A stretch of DNA of 64,000 nt, taken from the NCBI GenBank assembly GCA_032433765.1, contig JAVIAB010000124.1:72279746-72343745 (forward strand). Direction: 5' to 3'. Source of the stretch: Megaustenia siamemsis. Its lineage: Eukaryota > Mollusca > Gastropoda > Stylommatophora > Ariophantidae. Of this stretch, positions 32,233-43,600 are shown in pieces; the first letter of the stretch is position 1; each line of letters begins with the position of its first letter. Position numbers and translations under genes: made by a program. Under the pieces are notes generated by a model that saw nothing but the letters and a program-made list of their open reading frames with translations, did no database searches and had not been told where the DNA came from.

Positions 32233-32850
32233 TCTGTCTCCATTTCTCTTTCTACTGGCCATAGATTGGATTATGAAAATAACTCAAAATAACAGAAATG
32301 GAATCCAGTGGTCACTGACCAAACAACTCGATGATTTAGACTTTGCCGATGACATAGCTCTACCATCACACAGCCATCAACAGATGCAAGATAAAATGAG
32401 CATACTTGATGAGAGATCACAACAACTAGGACTGAAGATTAATAGAGATAAGACCAACATTATGAGAATTAATACAGTTGGCAATAACCAAATAAAATTA
32501 GGAGAATTACCTCTATTAGATATACAATCTTACATATATCTAAAATCACTAACATAGAATTATGGAATGTACCAGTCAAAAACCAGTGGATAAAGAGATA
32601 CAGCAAAGACGATGGCACTGGATAGAACACACACTACGGAAGCCAACTGAGAGTATTACACAACAGGCCCTTTTGTGGAATCCCCAGGGTAAAAGACAAA
32701 GAGGAAGACCAAGGAATTCTTGGAGAAGACAGATAGGAGCAGAGATGAAGATGATGGGGAAGACATGGAATGATCTTAAAAGAATGGCAAAAAACAGAAT
32801 GACTTGGAAAGTGTTTGTTGAAGACCTATGCTCCACTGGGAGCTAAAAAG
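32233..32850 (+). mobile_element. LINE-H 3' fragment
   Basis: RT block LLSPFLFLLAIDWIMKITQN (32235-32294), LDDLDFADDIALPSHSHQQM (FADD intact, 32326-32385), GLKINRDKTNIMRIN, then after a frame break QQRRWHWIEHTLRKPTESIT, QQALLWNPQGKRQRGRPRNS, WRRQIGAEMKMMGKTWNDLK and a stop after DLCSTGS (about 32844). 5'-truncated at the SINE-1 junction. Confidence 0.8.
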
Positions 32851-32869
32851 GTAGAAGAACATTCCTTCA

Positions 32870-33345
32870 CTATGTTGTGCTCCAGGTTCCTGGTGTCCTG
32901 ATGATAAAATCATCTCTCCTGTGTTTAGTTTTTACTTTTTTAAAATCCTTTCTTCTCCTAACCATCTTGTTTCACACATTTCTAGGATATCTATTTTGTA
33001 GTTTTGTCATTTCTGCTGCTACTTGTGCAGCTTTTCCTTGCTCATTTAAAGTATGTACATCCCAGGTGCCAAATCTGGAGGATTTCCTCGTAAATAAAAG
33101 GTGAGTTGGTGATCCTGACTCCTTGCAGGTTACTCTGGATTATGTCATATATCTCTCAGACACAGAGCCCATGTCTTTCCTGGATGGTGGATTTACTTTT
33201 TTTTCATTTCTTTGACCGTTTTTGTGAAGTTTTTCCAACTTATTTTTTATGGTACGAGGAAAGCCAGTCCCATGCAGCAACCCTCCTTAGTCCCTCTTAC
33301 AAACATGCGGGATAGGAAACAACGCTACAATTCTTCACTCTCCTT
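32870..33345 (-). mobile_element. LINE endonuclease start and 5' leader, fragment
   Basis: On the minus strand 33070-32880 encodes TWDVHTLNEQGKAAQVAAEM, the usual TWNVRTL...GK opening of an APE endonuclease, then degraded sequence. 33345-33080 would be the 5' leader. The parent could be LINE-H, whose other copies here lack this end. Confidence 0.6.
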
Positions 33346-33424
33346 TCGGGCCCAAGCAACGCCCAGGCGTATTACTAAGTATTAGTCACATCATTAAAAG
33401 AAATTTTTAATGCCTTTCACCATC

Positions 33425-33865
33425 TAGGGGAGACATAATTTGCAGTATTTTGCTCTTCTGGTGTTATCTTCTTTTGTGTTTCTTAGTGTTTCTAATAATC
33501 CATCAATCCATCTTTTTCATTGTCAACCCTTGAGTTTGGTGTTTTCACAACATTTATTAAAAGCTCATTGTGTTGTGTTTTGGCTTTTCTGCCTTATCAT
33601 GTGGCCAAACCATTACATTTTTTTACTTATGTATTCTATTTTGGGAAATATTCCTAGCTTTTTTCTCAGTTCTTCATATCTGATCTTATCACTCAGACAG
33701 TTTGCTGTCATGCTTCTAACACATTTCGTCTCGGTAGTGGTTATTTCTTTGTTGTTCTTGAGTCTAGAGACTAAGTCTGGCATTGGTAGCTCAACATTGG
33801 GATGAAGATTTTGTTGTAGAGTGCCTGTTTTGCCTCTAGTGTTTTAATTGGTTGAAACAATTTTA
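33425..33865 (-). mobile_element. LINE-C 3' fragment
   Basis: Antisense of the LINE-C C-terminal region: tgttttctgccttatcatgtggccaa-like (the WFGHMIRQ region), tattctattttgggaaatat, and cgtctcggtagtggttattt matching 14840-14860 in the other copy. No open frame. Confidence 0.75.
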
Positions 33866-34324
33866 TCCCCACTACTATTATATTGAGACTTTAAATATAA
33901 TGAATAGTAAGGGGATCAAAACTTAATGCTTAGTATGTCTTTTACAGATTTATAGTTTGGCATTCCATCATTATATTTGCTTCATGTGAAATCATTATGT
34001 GGACATATTGTTTTAAGTGATTGAAAACTTCAGATCATGTATCTCTGTCATCCCTCATCCTAGACAGCTCATCTGGTTATTATAATTCTAAACATTCTTA
34101 GATAATAAAATCATTCCTCTTGCATTATTTTTCTTATTGTGCAGTGACAGCACAGAAAAAAATACATTGTCCATTCTTAATACCATCATTATTTATAAAT
34201 ATTTAGCACTCTATATAAAATTATCCATGAACAAATTTTTAAAACAGTACAAAAGAGAGTAGGTAACAGAGTGGTTCAACATAAGCCTTCTGGAACTTAC
34301 AAATATACCTATCTTTCTTTTGTC
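33866..34324. other. No recognised feature
   Basis: AT-rich. A pyrimidine-AG-like site at 33951 is not followed by a usable exon. Confidence 0.45.
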
Positions 34325-35300
34325 CTTTTGAGCAGAAGAAGGCACATAGGGCAGAAATTCCAGACTCTGTGTCTGACAATCTTTGTTATTCAGCATCCAA
34401 CATTACACAGGACCCACATTGCATCTTTCCACACAACTCTTCTGTTCTAGGCAAGTTGCTCAATCTTGGTGATGCCTGCTGTTGTTGCCTGCTTTGAAAT
34501 TATCTTGTTGTCTCTTCTCATCACTTGGCCAACATATGACTACCTTCTTATTTTCATTATAGTTTATATTATATTTTGTAATGCTTTAAAATTTCTCTTA
34601 TTTCTGCACTAGCCTTAAATTCATTCTATGGTATACAAAGTGTTTTCCTGAGGCATATGTTTTCAAATGCAAAGTTTTTTTGTTTTTTTTTTTTTAATTT
34701 CTTTAGTTGTTTTCAAGCTTTTGTTTAAGTAAGAGTGGATGATACATTTGATTTGAAAATCCTGAGTGGATAATACATTTGATTTTAAAATCTTTTGTTT
34801 TTAAAATCTTTTATTTTTGTGCTTGGTAATTTTTATTTTCATATTTTGTCCAGGTTTCTGAAAGTCATTGTTGTCTTTGCTGTTCTGATTCTAATTTCTT
34901 TTTTTTTTTGTCTCCTTGATCTATGAAGCTTCCAAGATATACAAAGTGATCTGTTTCTTTCACTACTTATCCTTCCAGGTATATGTTTTCTTCTGGGTGA
35001 ATTTGATTTTTCATTACTTATGTCTTCTCTTGTTTGATCTCATGTCCTATTTTTCTAGCCATTGATAACATGGCATTTATTTTTCATGCATCATGTTTAC
35101 ATTGCTGTTGATAAAAACTATGTTGTCTGTAAATCAAGGTCCCCCAATTGAGATTCAAGTGTCCACCCAATGCCTTTGTTACCTGTACAGCATTACTGCA
35201 TTATTAAGTTTATGCATTATGCTTATGAAGTGGCAATTCCAAATAATAGGGAGACAAAATACATCCTTTTTTCACTCAGGTATCAATCTGGTACTATTCA
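34325..35300 (-). mobile_element. LINE-A-like copy, degraded, with variant 3' end
   Basis: Minus strand from RT (about 35290, IPGI.FLSPYYLELPLHKHNA-like; ALDGHLNLNWGTLIYRQHS at 35165-35110) through the C-terminal region (about 34900-34520) to a 3' end with cctatgtgccttcttctgct and a ctcaaaaggacaaaa tail at about 34325. It shares this 3' end with 19640-19830. Numerous stops. Confidence 0.65.
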
Positions 35301-35900
35301 CTCAATCCTACTTACCTCTGTGCAAACTGCACTTACAAATCTATAATAGAGTGATTTATTCTTAGTACAGGAGAAATAATATACTCGATGAGAAAAATAG
35401 AAGTAAAATAAATTAAGGTGATGCCTTTTTTTTCTGTTGTCATCAGAACTAGAGATAGCATTATATGAACTATAAACATAATTATTTGAAATAAAAGGAA
35501 GAGGCTTGATTATTCAATAACATGTTTGAAAGAAATGAAGTAGACATTAGAGTTGGATAGTCTTTATAATTAGAAGATATCTAGACACTTTTGAAAAGAT
35601 TGCCATGTGGAGAAAAAAATGTAAGAGAGATGAAATTGTGTAGTTCAGACATGGGCATCATGCAAAGATAACAATAGAGATATTTTGATGTTGCTCTATA
35701 AAGCCAATAAGCTATTGACATTGTATGGCCATGAATATTATAGTAAAAAATGCATCAGCTAAAAAATTAACATTCTAACAAGAAAGACCTTCTATCCTTG
35801 AATAAAGAATGCAAAATGAATAACATGAAAATATAAGCACTGAAAATAAAAACATAAGTCATATCGTTAGGATGACAAAAGAAGATGTCGAACATAGTTG
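35301..35900. other. No recognised feature (putative intron)
   Basis: AT-rich, no coding or repeat match. Confidence 0.45.
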
Positions 35901-35904
35901 TAGA

Positions 35905-36540
35905 ACACCAAGTTCTAAAATAAGTAACAAACTTTTAAGTATCTGGGAACAACATTCTTTGAAGTTGATAAAATTTATAAAGTAATAGACGCCTATTGTA
36001 ACAAGACAAACCAAATAATGGGACAGCTAACCCCTATACTTCAATACAAAGCAATACCTATCACCTCAAAGAAACATCTTATACAGAGTATATTCATTCC
36101 CACATTATGCTATCAATGCCAAACATGGTCACTTATCTTTTTAAGACGTAAAAGAAAAATATCCACCACAGAGATGAGATGTAAGAGAAAAGTGTTTGGA
36201 GTGACCAGAAAAGACAGTATCAGAAATGGCATTATAAGAGGAAGATTAGGCAATGAGCCAATCTTAAGCTACATACAGAAACAACAAATAAACTGGTTTT
36301 CCCATCTAGAAAAATTACAGTGTGATTCCTTACCATACAAAACATATACTAAAAGAGAAGGGAGAAGAGCATGAGGCAGACCCATAGTAAGGTGGACAGA
36401 GAAACAAAGAAACATTACAGCAGCATCAATTGACAATGATGGAAGCCGCCAAAAGGGTGCAGTGGCTAGGCTAACATGTGGGCCGGTAACCAAGAAGCAG
36501 GGGGAGATGGGTAGCCACCAGAGAATGGGCTGCATATGTA
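35905..36540 (+). mobile_element. LINE-C C-terminal fragment
   Basis: Open from 36018 to 36374: NKTNQIMGQLTPILQYKAIP, KKHLIQSIFIPTLCYQCQTW, KISTTEMRCKRKVFGVTRKD, SYIQKQQINWFSHLEKL. These match RCNKACQVIGQVSTLLKNKA and PTLCYQCQNWTL of the other LINE-C copies. The tail is not preserved. Confidence 0.75.
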
Positions 36541-36722
36541 AAGAAACTATAACAAAACCAACAATCTACAGGTCATATTATATATACCTGTAGATACCTG
36601 ATATACCTGTATATACATGCATTGATGTATTAACAATTACCCCCATGTTTCCACTAATATACTAACCTACATATATACAGAACTTGAAAAATGGCAAAGG
36701 AAAAAAACAAAACAAATAGATC
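36541..36722. other. Short AT-rich stretch with tatacctgta repeats
   Basis: Imperfect repeats of atatacctgtagatacctgat around 36565-36625 (quoted motif tatacctgta). No coding signal. Confidence 0.5.
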
Positions 36723-37499
36723 CTATAAAACAGGATGAGTGAAATGTCTGAGAATGGAGTCATCCAAGAGTATGCAACCTAGGTAAGGGGTAATATAGAA
36801 CTGGTGAAAATGGTACTGCCAGGCAAGAGGAGTATAGAGGGAACCGGAGTGTTGCAGTGTGATGTGGAGGGGAGCAGAGAATACCATAGACAACTGATGG
36901 AGGAATAGGAAGTATAAAAGAGGAGTAGGGAGATGCCTCCAAACCAGAATGTCTCTCAAATTCCTGTCATGTTTGAAGGCGACCATAGGAGGATCATGAA
37001 AATGTAGGTGGGTCGTTGGATCACAGTGGAGAATGGAGCAGAAACAGTTAAGGATCCTCACCACAGCTCAGTTGTGGGGGGTGTTAGGTGAGGGTGAGAT
37101 TCTATCAGAGAAGGAGCGGTTAGATGGAGTGTTTGCATCCAGACAAGAATGTGGAGAAACCATTGGAGGACAGATTGAAGGATTGACTCAGAATAGAGTT
37201 GGCAGCTATAAAAATCCTAACATAAGGTGAGCCTGTTGGAGAAAATTGTTATCATCCAGGCATATACGATGAAGTCGCAGTAATTGTGAAAATGGAGTAT
37301 AATTACACATGAAGGGGAATGAGATTCTGTGTAAAGAAGGTAACAGTGGGCATCTGTAGGTTTATAGAAAACAGAAGTGTGGAGGTCAGAGGTGCCCAAA
37401 GAAATAATAAGGTCCAGAAAGGTGACAGAAGAAGTGGAGATACATGATATGATCTTGATGTCTGAGTGAAAGTTACCAATGTAGTCAATAAAAGTGAAG

Positions 37500-37560
37500 A
37501 TGTGGCAGGTCAGTCAGTCTGATGCAGTCTTCGGTATACTGGAGGTTTTTTAATGAGTAT
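37500..37560 (-). pseudogene. PLE-1 RT active-site deletion
   Basis: PLE-2 reads YRRYIDDCIGLTD. PLE-1 reads through PVYRRLHQTD in one frame and EDCIRLT in the next. About 9 to 10 bases covering the YID codons are missing, so the RT is catalytically dead and frameshifted here. Confidence 0.7.
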
Positions 37561-38467
37561 TTGGTTTTCAAGGTAACCCATGAACAAACAAGCGTAGCTG
37601 GGGGGCCATCTTGGTGTCCATGGCTAAACCACGGACTTGGTCATAGAAATCACCATATACTTGAAGGTATTGAGGATAAGCTAAGTGAGGCAGAGAAGAG
37701 TGGAAGTATCAGCAGAGGGGTATTGCCTTTGTCAAGAAAGAATCGAAGAACCAATAGGCCATCAGAGTGAGGGATAGAAAATTCAGCCACAATGGGTTGG
37801 AAGACACTGTCCAGATATGTATGTGTTCAGTTGGCAAAAATAAGCTGAAACAATGAGACTGCAAGGTGTGTCAAGTTTGTGAATCTTGAGGAGCATGTAA
37901 AAAGATGGTTTGCCAAGATAGCCATCAGGGATAATGAAGCGGGATACAGTGGAAGGTAGGAATTTGACTTCGATAGGTTCCTTGATGGTAGAATGGACCT
38001 GTTTGTAGTGACAGACAATCACATCATCAGGGCAAGGTTTATAAAAGGTGATATCGGCTAACTAAACAGATCTTTGTGTCAGACTACAACCGCACACCCC
38101 TTTAACTGCTGGTTTAATAACAATATCCTCATGGAAGGGGAGATTGGAGAGGACTTGAAATGCAGAGGGAGTTAAAGTCGAGCGATGATATTCCCTAGGA
38201 CAAAGTTGTTGGATCTCATGTGAGGTGTCCTTTATGTAGAGATCAAGTGAATGTTGTATGCCAGCTGAGGAGTCCAATCTGATTTACAGGAGCTGAAGTG
38301 AGAAAATTCATCAACGGTGAAGGGTGAGAAGGAAGCATCAGGTGTGCCAGAGAAATAGAAATGCAAGTGCATACGTCAATAAAAAAAATCATTTACATCC
38401 TTTAAGAGAGTATAGTGGTCACTACAGGAATGCAAAGGGATAAACTAGAGGGCATATCTTTTGTTAT

Positions 38468-39276
38468 TATTATCCTTATTCGTCGTTTCCGGTTGTTTCC
38501 AAAATGGAGGAATTATTTTTCTCCGGCTTGGTATATAACCGTTGATCAGAGGTTTAACAAGCCGCTATCGTAAAAACGATGTTGTTAATCGATGTGATAA
38601 TAAATGTTGTAGACCTGATACAGAATGTGTAAATTAGCAGTAGATAGTTGTGATAGTTTTTTCGGCCCTAAAACAACAACAAAAATAGGATTCTGGAATG
38701 TTCGAACAATGGCCGCTCCGACGAAACAAGCACAAACACAAAACTTAGGCTATTCAAATCAAATGTACTATCAACCCTTACGTATGCGTGTGAAAGCTGG
38801 AAAACAACAAGAGATATAGAAACAAAGTTGAACGCATTCGAAAATAAATGTCTAAGGAAAATACTTGGTATAGCATGGAACGAATTCAAAACAAATGAGG
38901 AAATTAGAGAAATCGCCAATCAACCACTAATATCTTCAGTAATAAAGAAAAGACGATGGTCATACGTTGGACATGTGATGAGAAGAGATAATAACCGAAT
39001 AGCAAAGCAAGCCCTCATATGGGAAACAACAGGTAAAAGAAAAAGAGGAAGACCCAGGGAGACACTGAGAAGAACATTGATGAGAGAGGCAAGAGCAGCA
39101 GGAGTCGGCTCCCTCAATGAGATAGAACTGCTTGCACAGAACAGAGACAGATGGCGAGATTTGATAAAATATCTTTAAAAGAAAACTGCTAGAACAAAAA
39201 ATCCATATAGGAGAAGGTGTATCTTGGTCTACGCCCTATGGGCCGGTTACGGCTCGAAAGATCAATAGATAGATAG
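38468..39276 (+). mobile_element. LINE-A2: short internally deleted LINE-A derivative
   Basis: Exact 14-bp duplications atatcttttgttat lie at 38454-38467 and 39277-39290. It has the LINE-A leader (cgtttccggttgtttccaaa, 38485-38504), the endonuclease start (TTKIGFWNVRTMAAPTKQAQ, 38662-38737), then a direct jump at about 38735-38745 into the C-terminal domain and the tail gggccggttacggctcgaaa plus (TAGA)n. Compared with LINE-A1 about 1 kb more is missing. 828 to 1178 share near identity with A1 (positions relative to 38000). Confidence 0.9.
38828..39178 (+). pseudogene. LINE-A2 C-terminal domain frame
   Basis: 116 open codons: NAFENKCLRKILGIAWNEFK, ISSVIKKRRWSYVGHVMRRD, GKRKRGRPRETLRRTLMREA, NRDRWRDLIKYL, stop. 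Nearly identical to the A1 C-terminus. No RT upstream, so no autonomous function. Confidence 0.8.
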
Positions 39277-39786
39277 ATATCTTTTGTTATCTGAGAGATG
39301 GAGGTCAGGAGGTGTACACACAACTCATCATCAGACTACAACCGCACACCCCTTTAACTGCTGGTTTAATAACAATATCCTCATGGAATGGGAGATTGGA
39401 GAGGACTTGAAATGCAGAGGGAGTTAAAGTCGAGCGATGATATTCCCTAGGACAAAGTTGTTGGATCTCATGTGAGGTGTCCTTTATGTAGAGATCAAGG
39501 GAATGTTGTATGCCAGCTGAGGGGTCCAATCTGATTTACAGGAGCTGAAGTGAGAAAATTCATCAACGGTGAAGGGTGAGAAGGAAGCATCAGGTGTGCC
39601 AGAGAAATAGAAATGCAAGTGCATACGTCAATAAAAAAAATCATTTACATCCTTTAAGAGAGTATATTGGTCACTACAGGAATGCAAAGGGATAAACTAG
39701 AGGGCATATCTTTTGTTATCTGAGAGATGGAGGTCAGGAGGTGTACACACAACTCATCATCATCATCATTGAGTGCCGTCTCCGCA

Positions 39787-41823
39787 TCAAAGGTTGGCTA
39801 CCATGGAGCGCCATTCCACTCTATGTCTTGCTTTGATGGTGCAGATTGTCATAGGCTGATTTGTCCATCTTTTGATGTTACTCGTCCATGTTAGTCTTGG
39901 TCTGCCTCTGCCTCTTTTACCTTGTATTTTCCCCTCTAATATTACTTTTATTAGACTGTTGTGTCTTTTAACATGACCAAAAAATTTCATTTGTCTTGCT
40001 CTAATTGTGTTTAGTAGTTCTTTTTTCATTTTTAGTTTGTTTAAAACTTCCTCGTTTGTTTTCTTTTCTTTCCATCCAATTCTACCTATTCTTCTATAAA
40101 TCCACATTTCAAAGGCTTCAATTTTCTGTTCTGTTTTCTTGTCTAATGTCCATGTTTCTGCACCATACAGGAATATTGAGAAGATGTAACATTTTGCTAT
40201 TCTTAGTTTCAACCCTGGTGTTATTTGTTTTGATGTTAGTATATTTTTCATGGCATTAAAATTACTTTTTGCCATACCTATTCTTTTATTTATTTCAGTT
40301 GTACATTTTCCATCACTGGTTATAGTATGTCCAAGGTAGTTGTAGTTCTGAACTGTCTCTAGATGTATTCCTTCAACTTTGATATTTAATTGTAGGTCTT
40401 GAGAGTTTCCTTTGTTTATGATCATAGTTTTAGTCTTATTGATATTCATATCTAGTCCATATTTTTTGCTTGTCATGTTTATTACATTAAGTAATTGTTG
40501 TAGATCTCTAGGATTTTCTGCTAGTAGTACAGTATCATCAGCATATCTTAGGTTATTGATTATCTTCCCATTAATGTTTAGGCCTGGCATCTCAGTGATG
40601 TTTTTAAAGATTTGCTCAGTGTATAAATTATCATCCTTGTCTTACTCCTCTTTTTATATCAATGGGTGTAGAGTTCTCCTTGTTATATTTTATTATTGCT
40701 GTTTGCTCCCAGTACAAGTTACATATCAGTCGTATGTCTGCGTCATCCAGATTTATATCTTTTAGGCAGTCTAATAGTTGATTAGTAATAAAGAAAAGAC
40801 GATGGTCATACGTTGGACATGTGATGAGAAGAGATAATAATCGAATAGCAAAGCAAGCCCTCATATGGGAAACAACAGGTAAAAGAAAAAGAGGAAGACC
40901 CAGGGAGACACTGAGAAGAACATTGATGAGAGAGGCAAGAGCAGCAGGAATCGGCTCCCTCAATGAGATAGAACTGCTTGCACAGAACAGAGACAGATGG
41001 CGAGATTTGATAAAATATCTTTAAAAGAAAACTGCTAGAACAAAAATTCATATAGGAGAAGGTGTATCTTGGTCTACGCCCTATGGGCCGGTTACGGCTC
41101 GAAAGGTCAATAGATAGATAGATAGAATAGTTGATTATGGTGTATTCTATCAAATGCTTTGGTGTAGTCTATGAAGCAGGCATATATTGGTTTGTTTACT
41201 TCTGTGTACTTTTCGATCAATATCCTCATGCTGAATATGGCTTCTTTTGTCCCACTGTTTTTCCTGAATCCGAATTGCTGCTCATCTAATTCATTATTAA
41301 TTTTATTCTGAATCCTTCCTTGTATAACTTTTAGTAAAATTTTTGTTACCTGGCTCATTAGGCTTATTGTTCTAAAATCGCTGCATTCAACTACACCATT
41401 CTTTTTAGGCAATGCAATAAAAGTTGATGTTTTTAGTTCATTTGGTATGTATCCTGTATGGTATATGTCATTGCATATGTCTGTGATCACTTCAACGCCA
41501 AAATCTTCTAGTGCCTATATCACCTCTATATGTATATTGTCAGGTCCTGCTGCTTTTCCCTTTTTCATTGTTTTTATAGCTTTTTCTACTTCAGATTTCA
41601 GGATTTTATAGCTGGATGTACATTTCATAAATGGTTTGTTGTCCCTTTTGTCATGAAATAATTCTGTTATGTATTCCTGCCATCTATCGATTATATCTTT
41701 GTTGTCTGTTAGCATTCTTCCCTCTTTGTTTGCAATACATCCGTTTCCTGCAGCTTTTTTGTGTTTATAAGTCATTCTTTTTATTTCTGTGTGCATTCCT
41801 CTTAAATTTTGTTTACTTTCCAT
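39787..41823 (-). pseudogene. LINE-B linker, RT and C-terminal domain, split by LINE-A3
   Basis: 41823-41515: MESKQNLRGMHTEIKRMTYK, KEGRMLTDNKDIIDRWQEYI, KKGKAAGPDNIHIEVI. 41490-41138: DFRTISLMSQVTKILLKVIQ, QFGFRKNSGTKEAIF, YACFIDYTKAFDRIHHNQ (catalytic Asp). After LINE-A3: NLYWEQTAIIKYNKE and DIKRGVRQG (40700-40640). A break near 40620, then 40590-39787: INNLRYADDTVLLAENPRDL (YADD intact), QNYNYLGHTITSDGKCTTEI, CYIFSIFLYGAETWTLDKKT, FGHVKRHNSLIKVILEGKIQ and RGRPRLTWTSNIKRWTNQPM. Catalytic motifs survive but the frame is broken several times. Confidence 0.85.
40785..41125 (+). mobile_element. LINE-A3, 5'-truncated, inserted in LINE-B
   Basis: A 341-bp 3' end of LINE-A (KKRRWSYVGHVMRRDNNRIA to NRDRWRDLIKYL, tail gggccggttacggctcgaaa, (TAGA)n). 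Exact 12-bp duplications aatagttgatta lie at 40773-40784 and 41126-41137. It shares the variant gttacggctc with LINE-A2, so A2 and A3 are close sisters. Confidence 0.9.
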
Positions 41824-42018
41824 AGTTTCGACTTCTAGAGATCTTTGGTTGAGCCAGTCTTCTTTTGCCTTTTTTCACATTTTTCTTATTTCATTATCAA
41901 TTTCCTTGTATCTGGCAGTGTTCTTCGCTTGTCTTCTCTCTTCCATTTTTTCTAAAATGTTGTCAGTTATCCATTATTGTTTTTTGTTACTTTCCTTTTT
42001 GGGTAAGGTGATGCAGGA

Positions 42019-43198
42019 TTATTGTATGCTTTTTTTTATGCATTGCCATTTGGTTGTGACTTTTTCTTCAGGATTTTCTCTTCTGTACTGCTCAATCCCT
42101 TCTTCTAGCAGCTTCTGATATGTGTTCTTTACTTGTACGATATAAGTTTCTTTTACATCCTTCTGATTTAAAGCTGTTGTATCTATTGGTATTGCTGAAT
42201 TAGTATTTTGTTTCTTTTTCTTTAATTTGATTTTCATTTTAATCATTAAAGGATTGTGATCTGAATTAATATCTGCTCCTGGATAGGTTTTGGCTTTCTT
42301 GACGCTGTTCCGGAATCTGTCTTTTATCATTATATAATCTATTTGATTCCTCTTTCTATTTCCAGGGCTTTTCCATGTGTATAATTTCCTTTTCTCTTGC
42401 TCAAAGTAGGTGTTACATATTATTAGCCTGTTTTCTTCACAAAATTGAATTAATCTTTCTCCTCTGTTATTTCTTTTTCCTAAACCATGATTTCCTATAA
42501 TGGTCTTATATCTGCCTTTTCCTACTTTTGCATTCATGTCACCCATTACAATCAAGATATCTGAAGATTTCACTTGCTTCATAATTGTATTTAGATCTTC
42601 ATAGAATGCTTCTATTTGTTCATCTGTGTAGTCTTGAGTAGGTGCGTATTATTGCTATGTCAAATGGCTTTGCCTTCATTTTTATTAATATAATCCTATC
42701 ATTGTATGTCAAGTGAGTATTTATATTTTTTTGTAGTTCTTGTTTTATTAGTATGCCTACCCCTCTTTGATGTTCTGTGGTGTTACCTGAGTATATAAAT
42801 GTATACTTATCTTCTTGTATGTATCCATTTTCCTTCCATCTTGTTTCTGATATGCCTAAAATATCTATGTTTAATCGCTCTGCTTCTACCATAAGATTTT
42901 CTAGTTTTCCTTGTTGGTATAAGGTCTTAACATTCCATGTGGCTATTTTTAGTTCATTCTTAAAACAGTAGTTAGAATTTCTCTCCATGGCTTTCTTTGG
43001 ACTGTTACGTGATGAGGCTCCAATCTCTTTCACGGTTATCTGCCATATTCGTCTATCATGTTCTGAATATGCCTCATGTGTACCACACACTTCGCTGTTT
43101 TCGCTTTCTGAGCCATTGATTATTTCAAATTCTTCCACCCCATCCACCATCACAGACTTTTCACATACGGGTTGAACACACCCGGCTAATGACGCCAT
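42019..43198 (-). pseudogene. LINE-B N-terminus and APE-type endonuclease, one frame break
   Basis: 43198-42620 begins MASLAGCVQPVCEKSVMVDG, a candidate true ORF start, then ELKIATWNVKTLYQQGKLEN, LNIDILGISETRWKENGYI (catalytic Glu in SETRW), KYTFIYSGNTTEHQRGVGIL and MKAKPFDIAIIRTYSRLHR. The frame shifts near 42640. 42582-42019 continues: SSDILIVMGDMNAKVGKGRY (family GDxNAKVG), GNHGLGKRNNRGERLIQFCE, ICNTYFEQEKRKLYTWKSPG, NQIDYIMIKDRFRNSVKKAK and YPGADINSDHNPLMIKMKI with the SDH catalytic motif. All endonuclease motifs are present; one frameshift separates the halves. Confidence 0.85.
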
Positions 43199-43600
43199 TG
43201 TTGTCGAACCATGTGCTTACCTATAGAACCACGAACACACGACACAAAAGAAGAATAAATCATATTCCACTTAAATATCGATAAAGTTCACAGTCCATCC
43301 ACATGTCAGAAGTAAACATACACCAAACGGGGAATAGCAACACATAATAAAAACAACTAGACTGTCGCGTAAATCATTTAAATATATCAATAAGAGCTGA
43401 ATTATAAAAACGACAACACGTAGTCGCCATGACACCAGAAGCTCCGCTGAGACACACTACTAGAGAGTGAGAATCAGATGTGGGAGATGTACAATGTGGA
43501 CCACACTCACCTCCCAGGAAGAGAAATTATACGGGGCAACCGAATCACTTAAACAGACTGCTGCTTTCAGGAGAGTCCGGAATCCTACTCTGAAAGAGTC

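Larger units (their letters stand above)
36723..39762 (-). mobile_element. PLE-1, dead Penelope-like element with 429-bp tandem duplication
   Basis: The minus strand holds PLE blocks in order. N-terminal TPSAFQVLSNLPFHEDIVIK (twice: about 38160-38115 and about 39415-39365), YKPCPDDVIVCHYKQVHSTI, then IPDGYLGKPSFYMLLKIHKL (37942-37883), VRGLAMDTKMAP (about 37630), and SILHCDPTTHLHFHDPPMVA with FKHDRNLRDILV (37030-36945). PLE-2 has the same series. The catalytic YIDD is deleted. I find no GIY-YIG domain, so the 3' end is lost or too degraded. The 5' 429-bp unit is duplicated in tandem and LINE-A2 is inserted in one copy. Confidence 0.8.
38082..39762. repeat. 429-bp direct tandem repeat in PLE-1, interrupted by LINE-A2
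   Basis: Unit 1 is 38082-38467 plus 39291-39333; unit 2 is 39334-39762. Both run from gactacaaccgcacacccct to caactcatcatca. Counting the LINE-A2 target-site duplication once, both are 429 bp. I noted four single-base differences (for example aaggggag versus aatgggag), so identity is about 99 percent. Confidence 0.9.
39764..43600 (-). mobile_element. LINE-B, nearly full-length, with LINE-A3 inserted
   Basis: Minus strand: 5' leader (about 43600-43200), endonuclease (43198-42019), linker and RT (41823-41107 and 40774-39900), C-terminal domain and a ctcaatgatgatgatgatga tail (39777-39757). It abuts PLE-1 at about 39760. Without LINE-A3 it is about 3.5 kb. The 5' limit is uncertain; gactctttcagagtaggatt near 43600 is a candidate. 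Confidence 0.85.

Noticed and set aside
33940..34010. A possible exon after tcttttacag
   Set aside because: No frame stays open to a usable donor with phases fitting the other exons.
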